A stretch of 64,000 nucleotides of DNA from the NCBI RefSeq assembly GCF_022437945.1, contig NZ_CP092535.1:1860001-1924000 (forward strand). Direction: 5' to 3'. Origin of the DNA: Nocardioides sp. TF02-7. GTDB lineage: Bacteria; Actinomycetota; Actinomycetes; Propionibacteriales; Nocardioidaceae. The position numbers and the translations under genes were made by a program. The notes under the pieces were generated by a model. The model worked only from the letters and a program-made list of their open reading frames with translations. It made no database searches and had not been told where the DNA came from. Shown here piece by piece: positions 16,500-25,809 of the stretch; position 1 is the stretch's first letter, and the number at the start of each line of letters is the position of its first letter.

Positions 16500-18673
16500 G
16501 TGCCCACCCGCCCGACCGCCCAGCCGACCGCCCAGCCGACCACCGTCTTCGACCTCCCCGAGCACCTCGCCGCCAAGGCCGACCCGGCCCTCGTGGCGGC
16601 GGACGAGCGCCACTTCACCCGGATGGCCGACAGCCTCCAGCAGACGCTGGAGGACCTGACCGCGCGCCTCGACGCGGCCCGCAGGGCCCCGGCGGGCACC
16701 GGCCAGGAGGCGATGGACCGCGACCTGGAGGTGCACCGGCTCACCGCCCGGCTGCGGGCGCTGCGCCGGTTCAGCCTCGAGCTCTGCCTGGGCCGGGTCG
16801 TCCTCGACGGCGAGCCCGAGCCGGTCTACGTCGGCCGCCTCGGCCTCACCGACGCCGACGGCGGGCGGCTGCTCGTCGACTGGCGCTCGCCCGCGGCCGA
16901 GCCGTTCTTCGCCGCCACCCACGCCGACCCGCGGGGGCTGGTCAGCCGCCGCCGCTACCGCTGGACCCGGGGCCGGATCACCGACTACTGGGACGAGGTG
17001 TTCACGCCCGACGGCCTCGAGGGGCACGCCGCCCTCGACGACCAGTCGGCGTTCATCGCCAGCCTCGGCGCCAGCCGGTCGCCCCGGATGCGCGACGTCC
17101 TCGCCACGATCCAGGCCGACCAGGACGCCATCGTCCGCGCCCCCTCGCGCGGCGCCACCGTCGTCGACGGCGGCCCGGGCACCGGCAAGACGGTCGTGGC
17201 GCTGCACCGCGCGGCGTACCTCCTCCACGCGGACCCGCGGCTCGACCAGCGCCGCGGGGGATCCTCTTCGTCGGGCCGCACCAGCCCTACCTGGCCTACG
17301 TCGCCGACGTCCTGCCCAGCCTCGGTGAGGAGGGCGTGCGGACCTGCACCCTGCGGGACCTGGTGCCCGAGGGGGCGGCGGCGGTGCCCGAGCGCGACCC
17401 GGAGGTCGCCCGGCTGAAGTCGTCGTCGCGGATGGTCGAGGCGATCGAGCCGGCCGTCGGGCTCTACGAGGAGGTGCCCACCGGCGACGTGCTGGTCGAG
17501 ACACCGTGGGCGGACCTGCCGCTGACGGCGGCCGACTGGGCCGAGGCGTTCGCCACCCCCGATCCCGGTACGCCGCACAACCAGGCGCGCGAGGAGATCT
17601 GGGAGGCGCTGCTCGACATCCTCGTCGACGCGTGCCCCGACGACGAGGTGCCGACCGACCTGCTGCGCCGTGCCCTGCGGAACAACGCCGACCTCGTCGA
17701 CACCTTCGACCGGGCATGGCCGGCGCTCGACCCGACCGAGCTCGTCGGCGACCTGTGGGAGGTGCCGGCCTACCTGCGCCGCTGCGCCCCCTGGCTCGGG
17801 CCCGACGACGTCGCCCGGCTCCGGCGCCGCCCGCCGCACACCTGGACCCTCGCCGACCTGCCGCTGCTCGACGCCGCCCGGCAGCGGGTCGGCGACCCGG
17901 GGGGCCGCCGCGCGGAGGCGGCGGGCGGAGGCTGCCGCCGCTGCCGAGCGCGAGGGAGATGGACCGCGTGGTCGACCACCTGGTGGCCACCGACGACACC
18001 GAGATGCAGGTGATGTCGATGCTCCGCGTCGAGGACCTGCAGGGAGCGCTCGCCGGCACCGGCCCGGTGCCGGCCGCCGACCCGGACCTGCTCGCCGGCC
18101 CGTTCGCGCACGTCGTCGTCGACGAGGCGCAGGAGCTGACCGACGCCGAGTGGCAGGTCCTCCTGCGTCGCTGCCCGTCCGGCAGCTTCACGATCGTCGG
18201 CGACCGCGCGCAGGCCAGGCACGGCTTCCCGGAGAGCTGGGAGGAGCGGCTGCGCCGCGTGGGGTTCGACGACGTCCGCCTGATGACGCTGACCGTCAAC
18301 TACCGCACGCCGGAGGAGGTGATGGCGGAGGCGGAGCCGGTCATCCGGGCGGCTCTGCCGGACGCCAACGTGCCGACCTCGGTCCGCAGCAGCGGCATCC
18401 CCGTCGGGCAGGGGCCGCACCGCCGAGCTCGGGACGGTCGTCGACGGCTGGCTGGCCGAGCACCCCGAGGGCACCGCGTGCGTCGTCGGCGCCTCGTCGT
18501 ACGAGCCGCCAGCGCGGGTGCGGTCGCTGGGCGCGGAGGAGGTCAAGGGCCTCGAGTTCGACCTCGTCGTGCTCGTCGACCCCGAGCGTCTCGGCAGCGG
18601 CACCACCGGGGCCGTCGACCGCTACGTCGCGATGACCCGCGCGACCCGGCAGCTCGTCGTGCTCACGGGGTGA
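16500..18673 (+). CDS. helD: HelD-like superfamily 1 helicase
   Basis: About 724 residues after four shifts (one base missing at 17256-17260; one extra each near 17899-17904, 17954-17956 and 18411-18414). N-terminal coiled-coil region (ADERHFTRMADSLQQTLEDL) then Walker A GGPGTGKT in VVDGGPGTGKTVVALHRAAY, Walker B VVVDEAQELTDAEWQVLL, motif III FTIVGDRAQ, TVNYRTPEE, VKGLEFDLVVLVDPE and the terminal YVAMTRATRQLVVL. This is the UvrD/HelD architecture; HelD removes stalled RNA polymerase from DNA using ATP. GTG 16500 follows GGGAG. The 3' end overlaps the convergent esterase gene by 11 bases. Confidence 0.85.
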
Positions 18674-19542
18674 ACCGGCGCGCGAGCGGGTGTGCGGCGA
18701 AGAACTCCCACACCAGCGCGTCGGCACCGCGCGGCCAGACGTGGCTCATCGACGGCACCGACCAGACGACGTGCTCGCCGCCGCCGCGGCACGCCGCCGT
18801 CGTACGCCGCGCCTCGCGGCCGCCGAGCCGCGCCCGCTCGGTCGTCGGCCGGGCGCACCGCTGGTCGCCGGCCCAGGAGCGGTTGGTGACGTCGAAGAAC
18901 CGGCTCAACCGGTCGCGGCCGCCCTGCACGGTCAGCAGCGCCGTGGGGCGCCGCGCCTCCAGGAGGTCTTCCTTGACGCCGCTGACGGCGGCGAACGACG
19001 CGATCCGGTCGGGTACCTCCGCGGCCAGGGTGTAGACGAACGCCGCTCCGCGGGAGAAGCCGGTCGCGTGGACGCGCCGCGGGTCGACCCGCCAGTGGTC
19101 GACGAGGTGGTCGACCAGCGCGACGACGTCGGCGGGGTCGACGAAGGAGTCGGGGTAGGCGACGAGGAAGCCCTCGCTGTCGGCGAGCCGGTCGAGGCGG
19201 GTCATCTCGGCCATGCCGGCCGCGTCGCCGGGGAAGCCGTGGAAGGCCAGCACCAGGGGCAGCCGGCCCCGCTCCTCGATCGCCGGCGGGGCGTGGAGGA
19301 GGACGAGCCCGTCGCGACCATCACCCAGCGGGATCGTGAAGCTGCCGTTGCCGACGAACGGGTCGTCCGGCGGCGCGTCCGGGACCGTCGGCACCAAGGC
19401 GGCCGAAGGGTCGTCGCTGGTCGTCGGCGACCCGGGCTCCGACCGCTCCTCGCCGTCGGCATCGCACGCGCCGAGGGCGAGCAGCACCCCCGAGCAGCCC
19501 GGCCAGCGCGACCGCCAGGGCGGCGGGCGGGCGACGCGCCAC
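18663..19542 (-). CDS. Secreted alpha/beta-hydrolase (PHB depolymerase-like esterase), lipoprotein
   Basis: About 292 residues after removing one base in the run at 19487-19491. The repaired N-terminus is ARRPPAALAVALAGLLG followed by VLLALGACDADGEE, a classic signal with lipobox LGAC. The GTG at 19542 follows GAGGAGG by 5 bases. The body has the polyhydroxybutyrate depolymerase/feruloyl esterase pattern: LPLVLAFHGFPGDAAGMAEM (oxyanion region), ATGFSRGAAFVYTLAAEVPD with the nucleophile serine in GFSRG, and a late histidine in MSHVWPRG. It should hydrolyse an ester substrate outside the cell. The substrate cannot be read from the sequence. Confidence 0.8.
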
Positions 19543-19583
19543 GGCACCTCCTCGACGAGCTCGGCTCCTCCGGGTCGTCCGCA

Positions 19584-20804
19584 CTATAGGCGCGGGCGCC
19601 CGCGCCGATCGGCCGCAGCGCGGGTCGCGCGGGTCCGGGTCGCGAGCGCCAGCCCCGCCGCGGCGCCGGCCACCAGGGCCGCGGCCGGCACCGGCAGGGC
19701 GTCGACGCCGGCCTCGCCGACGACCAGCGACGCGCCCGCCGCCCCGACCGCGATGCCGCCGTTGAAGACGACCGGGATCAGGGCCGACGCGAGGTCGCGG
19801 TGGCCGACGCCGGCCCGGCGCAGGATCTCCGTCTGCGCGAGCGGCGGCAGTGCGCCGCTGCCGATGCCCAGCAGGAGGATCGCGACGAGCCCCGCCACCG
19901 CGTCCTCGGCCCCGGTGAGGGCCAGCAGCGCGACCGCGGTCACCGCCGCCGCTCCGACGAGCGCACGGCCGGTGGGTCCGGTGACCCGGCCAGCGAGCAC
20001 GACACCGGTGGCCGATGCCAGCCCGAAGAGCAGCAGCAGGCCGCCCATGCCGCCCGGCACCAGGTCGGCGGCGGGCTCGCCGAGCCGGGTGAGGAACGTG
20101 TAGGCGCCGTAGTAGCCCACCAGCAGCAGGCCGACCAGCCCGGTGACGGCGAGCACCGGCCGCAGCGGCCCGCGGCCGCTCGTCGTCGTGCTCCCGGACC
20201 CGCCCGCGCGCGGCCGGCGTGGGACGAGTGCGACGACCAGCACGGCGACGACCAGCGCGGCGGCCGCGAGCACCGCGAAGGCCGCCCGCCACCCCGAGAC
20301 GTCGGCGACCAGGCGGGCGACCGGCGTGCCGAGCACCATGCCGAGGGTCGCGCCGCCGAGCACCACCGCGACCGCCCGGCCGAGCAGCTCCTCGGGCACC
20401 AGGTCGGCCACGTGCGCGTTGGCGGTCGCCCACAGCAGGCCCACGGCGGCCGCGCCGAGCAGGCGGGCACCGACGACGACGGCGTACGACGGCGCGATCG
20501 CGGTGAGCAGCGACGAGCCGGCCAGCGCGACCAGGCCGGCCGCCACGAGGGAGCGGCGGTCGACCCGGCGGGTGGCCCGGGTGAGCGGCAGGCTGGCCAG
20601 CACGACGGTCAGCGCCCACACCGCGACCAGCTGCCCGGTGTGGGTGTCGGGGACGCCGAGGCCCTCGCTCATCGGCCCGAGCACCGCGGTCGGGAGCATC
20701 TCCGCGGTCACCATGACCAGGGTGGCCGCGCCGAGGGCGAGGAGGGCGGGCCAGGGGAGAGCGGTGCGGAGCCGTGGGTCGTGGGAGGAGGTGGTGGTCG
20801 CCAT
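19584..20804 (-). CDS. MFS transporter, DHA1 drug-exporter type
   Basis: A 406-residue major facilitator with twelve predicted helices. The N-terminal stretch LVMVTAEMLPTAVLGPMSEG and the loop LPLTRATRRVDRRSLVAAG are typical of the DHA1 (AraJ/YdhP-like) proton-driven exporters. A cytoplasmic loop rich in Arg/Gly/Ser (about residues 190-215) separates the two halves. It is divergent from a MerR regulator across a 57-base region holding a spaced palindrome, so the exporter is very likely under control of that regulator and induced by its ligand. No defect seen. Substrate unknown. Confidence 0.85.
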   Translation of the reverse strand: MATTTSSHDPRLRTALPWPALLALGAATLVMVTAEMLPTAVLGPMSEGLGVPDTHTGQLVAVWALTVVLASLPLTRATRRVDRRSLVAAGLVALAGSSLLTAIAPSYAVVVGARLLGAAAVGLLWATANAHVADLVPEELLGRAVAVVLGGATLGMVLGTPVARLVADVSGWRAAFAVLAAAALVVAVLVVALVPRRPRAGGSGSTTTSGRGPLRPVLAVTGLVGLLLVGYYGAYTFLTRLGEPAADLVPGGMGGLLLLFGLASATGVVLAGRVTGPTGRALVGAAAVTAVALLALTGAEDAVAGLVAILLLGIGSGALPPLAQTEILRRAGVGHRDLASALIPVVFNGGIAVGAAGASLVVGEAGVDALPVPAAALVAGAAAGLALATRTRATRAAADRRGRPRL

Positions 20805-20821
20805 GCGGCGACGCTAAACTC

Positions 20822-20842
20822 TCACATTAATGTCAATGTCAA
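20822..20842. promoter_or_regulatory. MerR-type operator/promoter between exporter and regulator
   Basis: The region reads TCACATTAATGTCAATGTCAA on the plus strand. It contains the palindrome ACATTAATGT (20824-20833) and, on the minus strand, a TTGACA -35 box about 18 bases before TTTAGC. The long spacer with a dyad inside is typical of MerR-activated promoters, here facing the exporter gene. It is also the only AT-rich patch in the surrounding DNA. Confidence 0.6.
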
Positions 20843-20861
20843 GCCTTGGTCGGGAGGCGGC

Positions 20862-21254
20862 GTGAAGATCGGTGAGCTGGCCGCGCGGACCCGGGTCGCG
20901 CCCCGCCTGATCCGCTACTACGAGCAGCAGGGGCTGCTGGTCGCGGCCCGTGCCGACAACGGCTACCGCACCTACACCGACGACCACGTCGAGCGGGTCG
21001 GGCGGATCGCCGGGCTGGTCCAGGCCGGCATCCCCACCCGGCTGGTCAAGGTGCTGCTCGACGCGGAGGACCGCGCGGCCCGCGACGAGCCGACCTGCCC
21101 GAAGGAGGTCGCCGAGCAGCTCGCCGCCGAGCTCGGCCCGATCGAGGAGCGGATCGCCTGCCTCACCCGCAGCCGCGACACCATCCGCGGGTTCCTCGAG
21201 CGCACCCGGCACGAGGTCGTGCTGCGGGAGGCCGACGCCGGCCACCCGGCCTGA
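20862..21254 (+). CDS. MerR family transcriptional regulator
   Basis: A 130-residue MerR regulator. The winged helix-turn-helix is at the start: KIGELAARTRVAPRLIRYYE, then GLLVAARADNGYRTYTDDHV, with the family RYYE and NGYR motifs. A dimerising helix follows (AEQLAAELGPIEERIACLTR). A single cysteine (CPKEVAEQ) and the absence of a metal-binding Cys cluster argue against a heavy-metal sensor; a small-molecule ligand is more likely. GTG 20862 follows GGGAGG. It is divergent from the MFS exporter and probably controls both promoters. Confidence 0.9.
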   Translation: MKIGELAARTRVAPRLIRYYEQQGLLVAARADNGYRTYTDDHVERVGRIAGLVQAGIPTRLVKVLLDAEDRAARDEPTCPKEVAEQLAAELGPIEERIACLTRSRDTIRGFLERTRHEVVLREADAGHPA

Positions 21255-21308
21255 CCACCGCACGCGACGGCGTACCCCGGGAGCGCACGCGTCCCTAGGC
21301 TGTCGGCC

Positions 21309-22517
21309 ATGACCACGGCGCCCGCCGACGGGCCCGGCACCGCTGCGCCCCCGGGGCGCCGCGCGGAGCTGGACGCGCTGCGCGCGCTGGTCGTCGTCGG
21401 CCTGGTGTTCTTCCACTCCGCGCTGGTCTTCGACACCGAGGACGACTTCTACGTCAAGAACGACGGCACCGTCCCGCTTGCCGTCGCCGCCGGCCCGGTC
21501 GTGGTCTGGGCGATGCCGCTGCTGTTCCTCATCGCCGGGTTCGGTGCCCGGCAGTCGCTGCGGGGCCGCGGGCCGGGCGGCTTCGCCGCGGAGCGTGTGC
21601 GGCGGCTCGGGGTGCCGCTCGTCCTCGGCCTCGTGGTGCTGGTGCCGTTCCCCCAGTGGCTGCGCGCCCGCGCGGCCGATCCCGGCTACGACGAGTCCTA
21701 CCTGCGGTTCTACCCGCGGTTCTGGGAGGTCGGCCTCGACCTCGCCGACTTCCCGTTCGTCCTGGACGGCGAGCACTTCGAGACCGGGCACCTCTGGTTC
21801 CTGGTGCTGCTGCTGACGTTCGCGCTGCTGGTCGCCCTGCCGGCGGCGCTGCTGTCGCGGCGGTGGCGGGACGGGGCCGGCCGGGTGGCCGCGGCCGTGG
21901 AGTCGCGACCCGCCCTGGTCCTGCTCGCGGCCGTGCCGCCCGCACTGGTCTCCGCCGTGCTCGGGCTGGAGGAGCAGTTCGGCGCCTGGCACCGCTGGGC
22001 CTACCTGGTGTTCTTCTGCTACGGCTTCGTCCTCGGCGACCGTCGGATCCGTGCCGCGGTCCGGCGGGTCGCCCCCACCGCGGCGTGGCTGGCGGTGGCG
22101 CTGTTCGCGCTGTCCGGCCCGGCGTTCGTGCTCGCCGACGACCCGTTCACCGACCTGACGCCCCTGGCCATCGCGGGCCGCGCGTGCTTCGGCGCCAGCG
22201 GCTGGTGCGCCGTCGTCGCGATCCTCGGCCTGCTCGACCGGTCCCGTGGTGCAGCCGGCGGGCCCGACCGCCCCGCGGGGCGGCGACCCGGCCGCACCGG
22301 CCGGGTCGCGGCGTACCTCTCCCCGGCCGTGCTCCCGCTCTACGTCCTCCACCAGCCGGTCGTGGTGGCGGTCGCCTACGTCGTGGTGGGGTGGGAGCTG
22401 CCCGGGCCGCTGAAGTACGCCGTGATCGTGGCCGGCTCGCTCGCGCTCACGGTGGCGGCCTACGACCTGCTCGTGCGGCGCACCGCGCCGACCCGGTTCC
22501 TGCTCGGCATGCGGTGA
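21309..22517 (+). CDS. Acyltransferase 3 family membrane protein
   Basis: A 402-residue protein with about ten membrane helices. It shows the acyltransferase-3 features: RRAELDALRALVVVGLVFFH near residues 18-37 with the catalytic-region histidine, then FLIAGFGARQSLRGRG and, later, HLWFLVLLLTFALLVALPA. YVLHQPVVVAVAYVV near the C-terminus is a conserved family stretch. Such enzymes transfer acyl groups to sugars or lipids outside the membrane; the acceptor is not predictable here. The ATG at 21309 opens the frame. It lies 55 bases after the MerR gene and could share its transcript. Confidence 0.8.
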   Translation: MTTAPADGPGTAAPPGRRAELDALRALVVVGLVFFHSALVFDTEDDFYVKNDGTVPLAVAAGPVVVWAMPLLFLIAGFGARQSLRGRGPGGFAAERVRRLGVPLVLGLVVLVPFPQWLRARAADPGYDESYLRFYPRFWEVGLDLADFPFVLDGEHFETGHLWFLVLLLTFALLVALPAALLSRRWRDGAGRVAAAVESRPALVLLAAVPPALVSAVLGLEEQFGAWHRWAYLVFFCYGFVLGDRRIRAAVRRVAPTAAWLAVALFALSGPAFVLADDPFTDLTPLAIAGRACFGASGWCAVVAILGLLDRSRGAAGGPDRPAGRRPGRTGRVAAYLSPAVLPLYVLHQPVVVAVAYVVVGWELPGPLKYAVIVAGSLALTVAAYDLLVRRTAPTRFLLGMR

Positions 22518-22572
22518 GGATGAGTACGGCGGCTCATGCGCCGACCGGTGCCGCTCGCCGAGGCTGGACCGC

Positions 22573-22815
22573 ATGAACAAGACGACCTACGCCTTCTACG
22601 TCCAGGCCGCGATCTCCTTCGGCGCCGCTCTCCTCTTCGTCGTCGGCGGGATCTACTTCCTCCCGGTCGACGGCTGGATCCGCTCCTTCCTCTGCCTCGG
22701 CGCGCTCTACCTCGTCACCTCCACCTTCACCCTCGCCAAGTGCGTCCGCGACCAGCAGGAGGAGCGCCGGGAGGCCGATCGGCCGCGGATCGAGCACTAC
22801 CGGCCGGCTGCCTGA
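22573..22815 (+). CDS. YiaA/YiaB-type two-helix membrane protein
   Basis: An 80-residue inner-membrane protein. It has two hydrophobic helices (ISFGAALLFVVGGIYFLPV and SFLCLGALYLVTSTFTLAKC) and a charged C-terminal tail (RDQQEERREADRPRIEHYRP). The pattern KTTYAFYVQAAISF at the start is the signature of the YiaA/YiaB two-helix family (PF05360), whose function is not known. It sits 55 bases after the acyltransferase gene. A long inverted repeat follows 51 bases after its stop. Confidence 0.85.
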   Translation: MNKTTYAFYVQAAISFGAALLFVVGGIYFLPVDGWIRSFLCLGALYLVTSTFTLAKCVRDQQEERREADRPRIEHYRPAA

Positions 22816-22866
22816 GGGGGTGGGCGGCGGATGGGTGGCGGCGAGGCGGCTGCCGCTGGGTCCCGC

Positions 22867-22970
22867 CAGGCGCAGATTCATCAAGGTATGTCGGTGAACT
22901 GACGCCTCCCACGGCGTACCCACCATGGGAGGTGCGGGTTCGGCTGCATACCGTGATGAATCTGCGCCTG
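22867..22970. repeat. Repeat family A, copy 1 (long nested inverted repeat)
   Basis: The outer arms are CAGGCGCAGATTCATCAAGG plus TATG (22867-22890) and the reverse complement at 22947-22970, with one mismatch in 24 bases. An inner hairpin has arms CCTCCCACGG and CCATGGGAGG around CGTACCCA. It lies between convergent genes. The whole unit recurs at 29532-29627. It may act as a bidirectional terminator or be a mobile palindrome. Confidence 0.9.
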
Positions 22971-23041
22971 CTGGGGCCGACGGGCACCGAGCGCCCGCCC
23001 GGCCTCGCCCGGCCCACCCGCCAGGCCAACCCGCCCGCCCC

Positions 23042-23950
23042 CTACGGCGCCCCCTGCCGCAGCGCGACGCCGCGGATCCGGTCGGCGGCGTCGAGGAAGA
23101 GGGTCACGCCCCACCACTCCATGCACGCCGCGACGGTGTCGGCCGGCGCGGTCAGGGTGATCGCCCGCAGGCCGGCGAGCTCGGCGGGTGCCCGGTCGTC
23201 GCCGGTCGGGCAGGTGCCGACCACGCCGCGGTGCAGCTCGAAGTAGCCGCCGGTGCGGGCCAGGAGGTCGGGTGCCGAGAACGGGCCGAGCGACTCGGCA
23301 TAGGCGGCGTCGAGCTCCCAGGCAGGCAGGTGGCCGCGCTCCTCCGCCCCGAGCCGCACCGAGGTCGGTCCGGCCTCGATCCCGACCCAGGTGTCCTCCG
23401 GCGCGAACGGCGCACCGAGGGACGGGTCGGCGGCGAACCGGTAGAACTGGCGGGCGACGACGGCGTCCGCCCCGGTGACCGGGCCCAGGTCGCCGTCGGG
23501 CGGCGCGCACGGGCCCCGGAACTCGTCGAGGTCGATGGCGGCGGTGCGGATGGCGACGACCACCCGCCCGGTCAGCGGCGTCCCGGGCGGCGGGTCCTGG
23601 CGTACGACGGTGTCCGGCCGGGTCCCGCAGCGGACGGCGACCGGCGCCCCCCAGTCGGAGGAGAGGCCGATCCGGGCCCTGGCCTCGAGCCGGCCGAGCC
23701 GGCGTCCGGCCACGGCGCTCGGCAGCCCGGTCAGGTCGGGCATCACGACCGGGTCGGCGGCACCGGTCGTGGCGGCGTCGGTCGTGGCGGGGCCGGTCGG
23801 CGTGACCGGTGCCCGGGCGGTGGCCGGCCGCGCGACCGGGTCCTCGCCCGCGCCGCCCTGGTCCCCGCAGCCGACGAGGGTCAGGGCGACCGACGTCAGG
23901 AGGGCGACACCGGCCCAGGAGCGGCGGACGGCGTGTGCGGCTCGGGTCAT
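23042..23950 (-). CDS. PASTA-domain lipoprotein
   Basis: A 302-residue lipoprotein. Signal peptide with lipobox LTLVGC (cysteine about residue 28), a Thr/Ala-rich linker of 40 residues, then one PASTA-like domain (VVMPDLTGLPSAVAGRRLGR through VRQDPPPGTPLTGRVVVAI, with the typical PDLTGL and PPPGT motifs). A C-terminal domain I do not recognise follows. PASTA domains bind peptidoglycan or beta-lactams, so this protein probably sits at the cell wall. No kinase domain is present. ATG 23950 follows GAGGGG. Confidence 0.75.
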   Translation of the reverse strand: MTRAAHAVRRSWAGVALLTSVALTLVGCGDQGGAGEDPVARPATARAPVTPTGPATTDAATTGAADPVVMPDLTGLPSAVAGRRLGRLEARARIGLSSDWGAPVAVRCGTRPDTVVRQDPPPGTPLTGRVVVAIRTAAIDLDEFRGPCAPPDGDLGPVTGADAVVARQFYRFAADPSLGAPFAPEDTWVGIEAGPTSVRLGAEERGHLPAWELDAAYAESLGPFSAPDLLARTGGYFELHRGVVGTCPTGDDRAPAELAGLRAITLTAPADTVAACMEWWGVTLFLDAADRIRGVALRQGAP

Positions 23951-24089
23951 GCCCCTCACACGCGCCGGGGCGCGGCCGGGTTGGCGCCCGCGCCGGCCGG
24001 CGTCCGGGTCATACCGGGGGCGCCGACGGGTACCAGGGCCCCATTCCTTTACTTTCCACGAGCTCCCTCCCCCGGTTCTCGGAGTCACC

Positions 24090-25231
24090 ATGCCCGCCGT
24101 CACCGCCCGCCTCGGACGCGCCCTCGCGTCCGGCCGACTGCTCGCCGTCACCCTCGCCCTCCCCGCCGCCCTCCTCGCGGCCGTCCCCGCGGTCTCGAGC
24201 ACACCGGTCCCGCCCGGCGACGCGAGCACCGGTGCCCCGGCCGCCGGCGCCCCGGCCGCCCCGGCGACCGACGTCACCGAGACCCACGTGGTGCGCGTCG
24301 ACCGCCGTACGGCGCTGGTCGCCACCGCGCCCGAACGGGTCCGGGTCGGGCGGGCGGTCGTGGTGCGCGGAACGGTGGAGGTGCGCGCCGGTGCGCGGGC
24401 GCGGAAGCGGCCGTTGGTGTTCGCGGAGCGCCGTGACGGCTCCTGGCGGGTGGTCCGGCGGGCGATGTCGCGCCGGCTGGGTGACTTCCGGGTCGTGCTG
24501 CCCGGCAGTGCGACGGCCGGAACCCGCGTGCTGGAGGTCCGCGCGCCACGGTCGTCCGGGCTGCGCGCCGTGCGCGTGCGGGTGCGGGTGGCCGTCGTCG
24601 CCACGACGGTGCCGCAGGCGCCGCCGCAGCCGGAGGCGCCGGGCCCGTGGCAGGCGGACGACGCCCCCGCGGACCCCCGGCGCCGCTCGGCCTCCCCGGC
24701 GACTGGGGCTACACCTTCGCGGGCGGCGCCCGCTGGAACCCGTGCCGGCCGATCGCCTGGTCCTACGACCCCGCGGGTGGCTACGCCGGCGCGATCGACG
24801 ACGTGCGCACCGCTGTCGACGCGATCGCCGAGCGGACGGGGCTGACGTTCACCGAGACCGGCGCGGCGGACGCGCCGCTGCGACTGATGTGGTCGGACGA
24901 GGCGCGGGACGAGGCGCTGCGCGGTGGTGTCGTCGGCGTGGCGCGGACGCGGGCGACGGCCACGACCGGCGCCGAGGTGCTCCGCCGGATCACCGGCTCG
25001 ACCGTGGTTCTCGACCGCGGCCACGCGCTGCGCCAGGGGCACTTCGACAGCGGATCTCCGTCGTGGGGACAGGTGATCACCCACGAGGTGCTGCACGGGC
25101 TCGGCCTCGCCCACGCCTCCGGCCGGGAGCAGGTCATGTATCCGTCGGTCAGCGGGCTCAACCACCGGTTCGGCGCCGGCGACCTCACCGGCATGGTGCG
25201 GATCGGCGCGGCCGGCGGCTGCCTCACCTGA
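24090..25231 (+). CDS. Secreted HExxHxxGxxH zinc metalloprotease
   Basis: About 380 residues after adding one base in the run at 24674-24678. N-terminal signal peptide (LLAVTLALPAALLAAVPAVS), an Ala/Pro linker, a strand-rich domain (RVRVGRAVVVRGTVEVRAGA), then the catalytic domain. This begins with DWGYTFAGGARWNPCRPIAW and contains HEVLHGLGLAH (25082-25114), the zinc motif of metzincins, followed by a methionine-bearing turn (GREQVMYPSVSGLN). The order prodomain-like region then zinc domain fits a matrixin-like secreted protease. The match to the WNPC..I.W.YDP segment is one I recall from actinobacterial predicted zinc peptidases. Confidence 0.75.
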
Positions 25232-25241
25232 CCCGGGCCGG

Positions 25242-25715
25242 TCACAGGTCCTGGATGTAGCAGAGCATCCGGTAGTCCTCGCCGGGCTCGATGTTGACGA
25301 ACCCGTGCCGCTCGTAGAACCGGCGGGTGTCGACGTCGACCTCGTCGACGTTGATGTGCATCTCGATCGCCCCGCGCGACCGCACCTCGGTGAGAGCGGC
25401 GGTGAGCAGCGCCGTCCCGATGCCACGGTCCCGCAGGTGGGGGCGGACGTAGAGCTCCTCGAGCTGGGCGAGCGGCCCGTCGCCGTACGGCGTCGGCCGG
25501 AGCGTCAGGTAGGCGAACCCCGTCGGGTCGGCCGGGCCGGACAGCAGCACCAGTACGTCGGGCAGGTCGAGCAGTCGACGGAACCGCGCGGAGAACTCGT
25601 CCGCGGAGGGCGTCGGCGACTCGAACTCGGTGTTGAAGTCGAAGAGCAGCCTCCCGACGACCTCGGCGTCGTCGGGCCCCGCCCTCCTGACGGCGTCGTC
25701 GGCGGCGTCGGTCAT
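25242..25715 (-). CDS. GNAT N-acetyltransferase
   Basis: A 157-residue GNAT enzyme. The acetyl-CoA site is at LYVRPHLRDRGIGTALLTAA (about residues 90-109, with the RDRGIG loop). A conserved FYERHGFVNIEPGEDYRMLC segment lies near the C-terminus. The N-terminal half (VVGRLLFDFNTEFESPTPSA) resembles the family that includes putative aminoglycoside or polyamine acetyltransferases, but the substrate is not evident. Its 3' end faces the protease gene, with 10 bases between the two stops. Confidence 0.85.
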   Translation of the reverse strand: MTDAADDAVRRAGPDDAEVVGRLLFDFNTEFESPTPSADEFSARFRRLLDLPDVLVLLSGPADPTGFAYLTLRPTPYGDGPLAQLEELYVRPHLRDRGIGTALLTAALTEVRSRGAIEMHINVDEVDVDTRRFYERHGFVNIEPGEDYRMLCYIQDL

Positions 25716-25809
25716 GGACCGATCCTGCCACCGCGCCGCCGACCGTGGCCGGTCTCACCGCGCCCGCGATTGCGGCTGCTCCCGGCCGGTGGGGTTGGAT
25801 GAGCCGCCG

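Noticed and set aside
16404-18299. 631-codon minus-strand frame opposite the HelD-like gene
   Set aside because: Antisense shadow rich in Arg/Pro/Gly; the plus strand has all helicase motifs.
12869-18673. Programmed ribosomal frameshifting in the cyclase and helicase genes
   Set aside because: The shifts lie in G or C runs without slippery heptamers or downstream structures, number several per gene, and occur in unrelated genes across the window.
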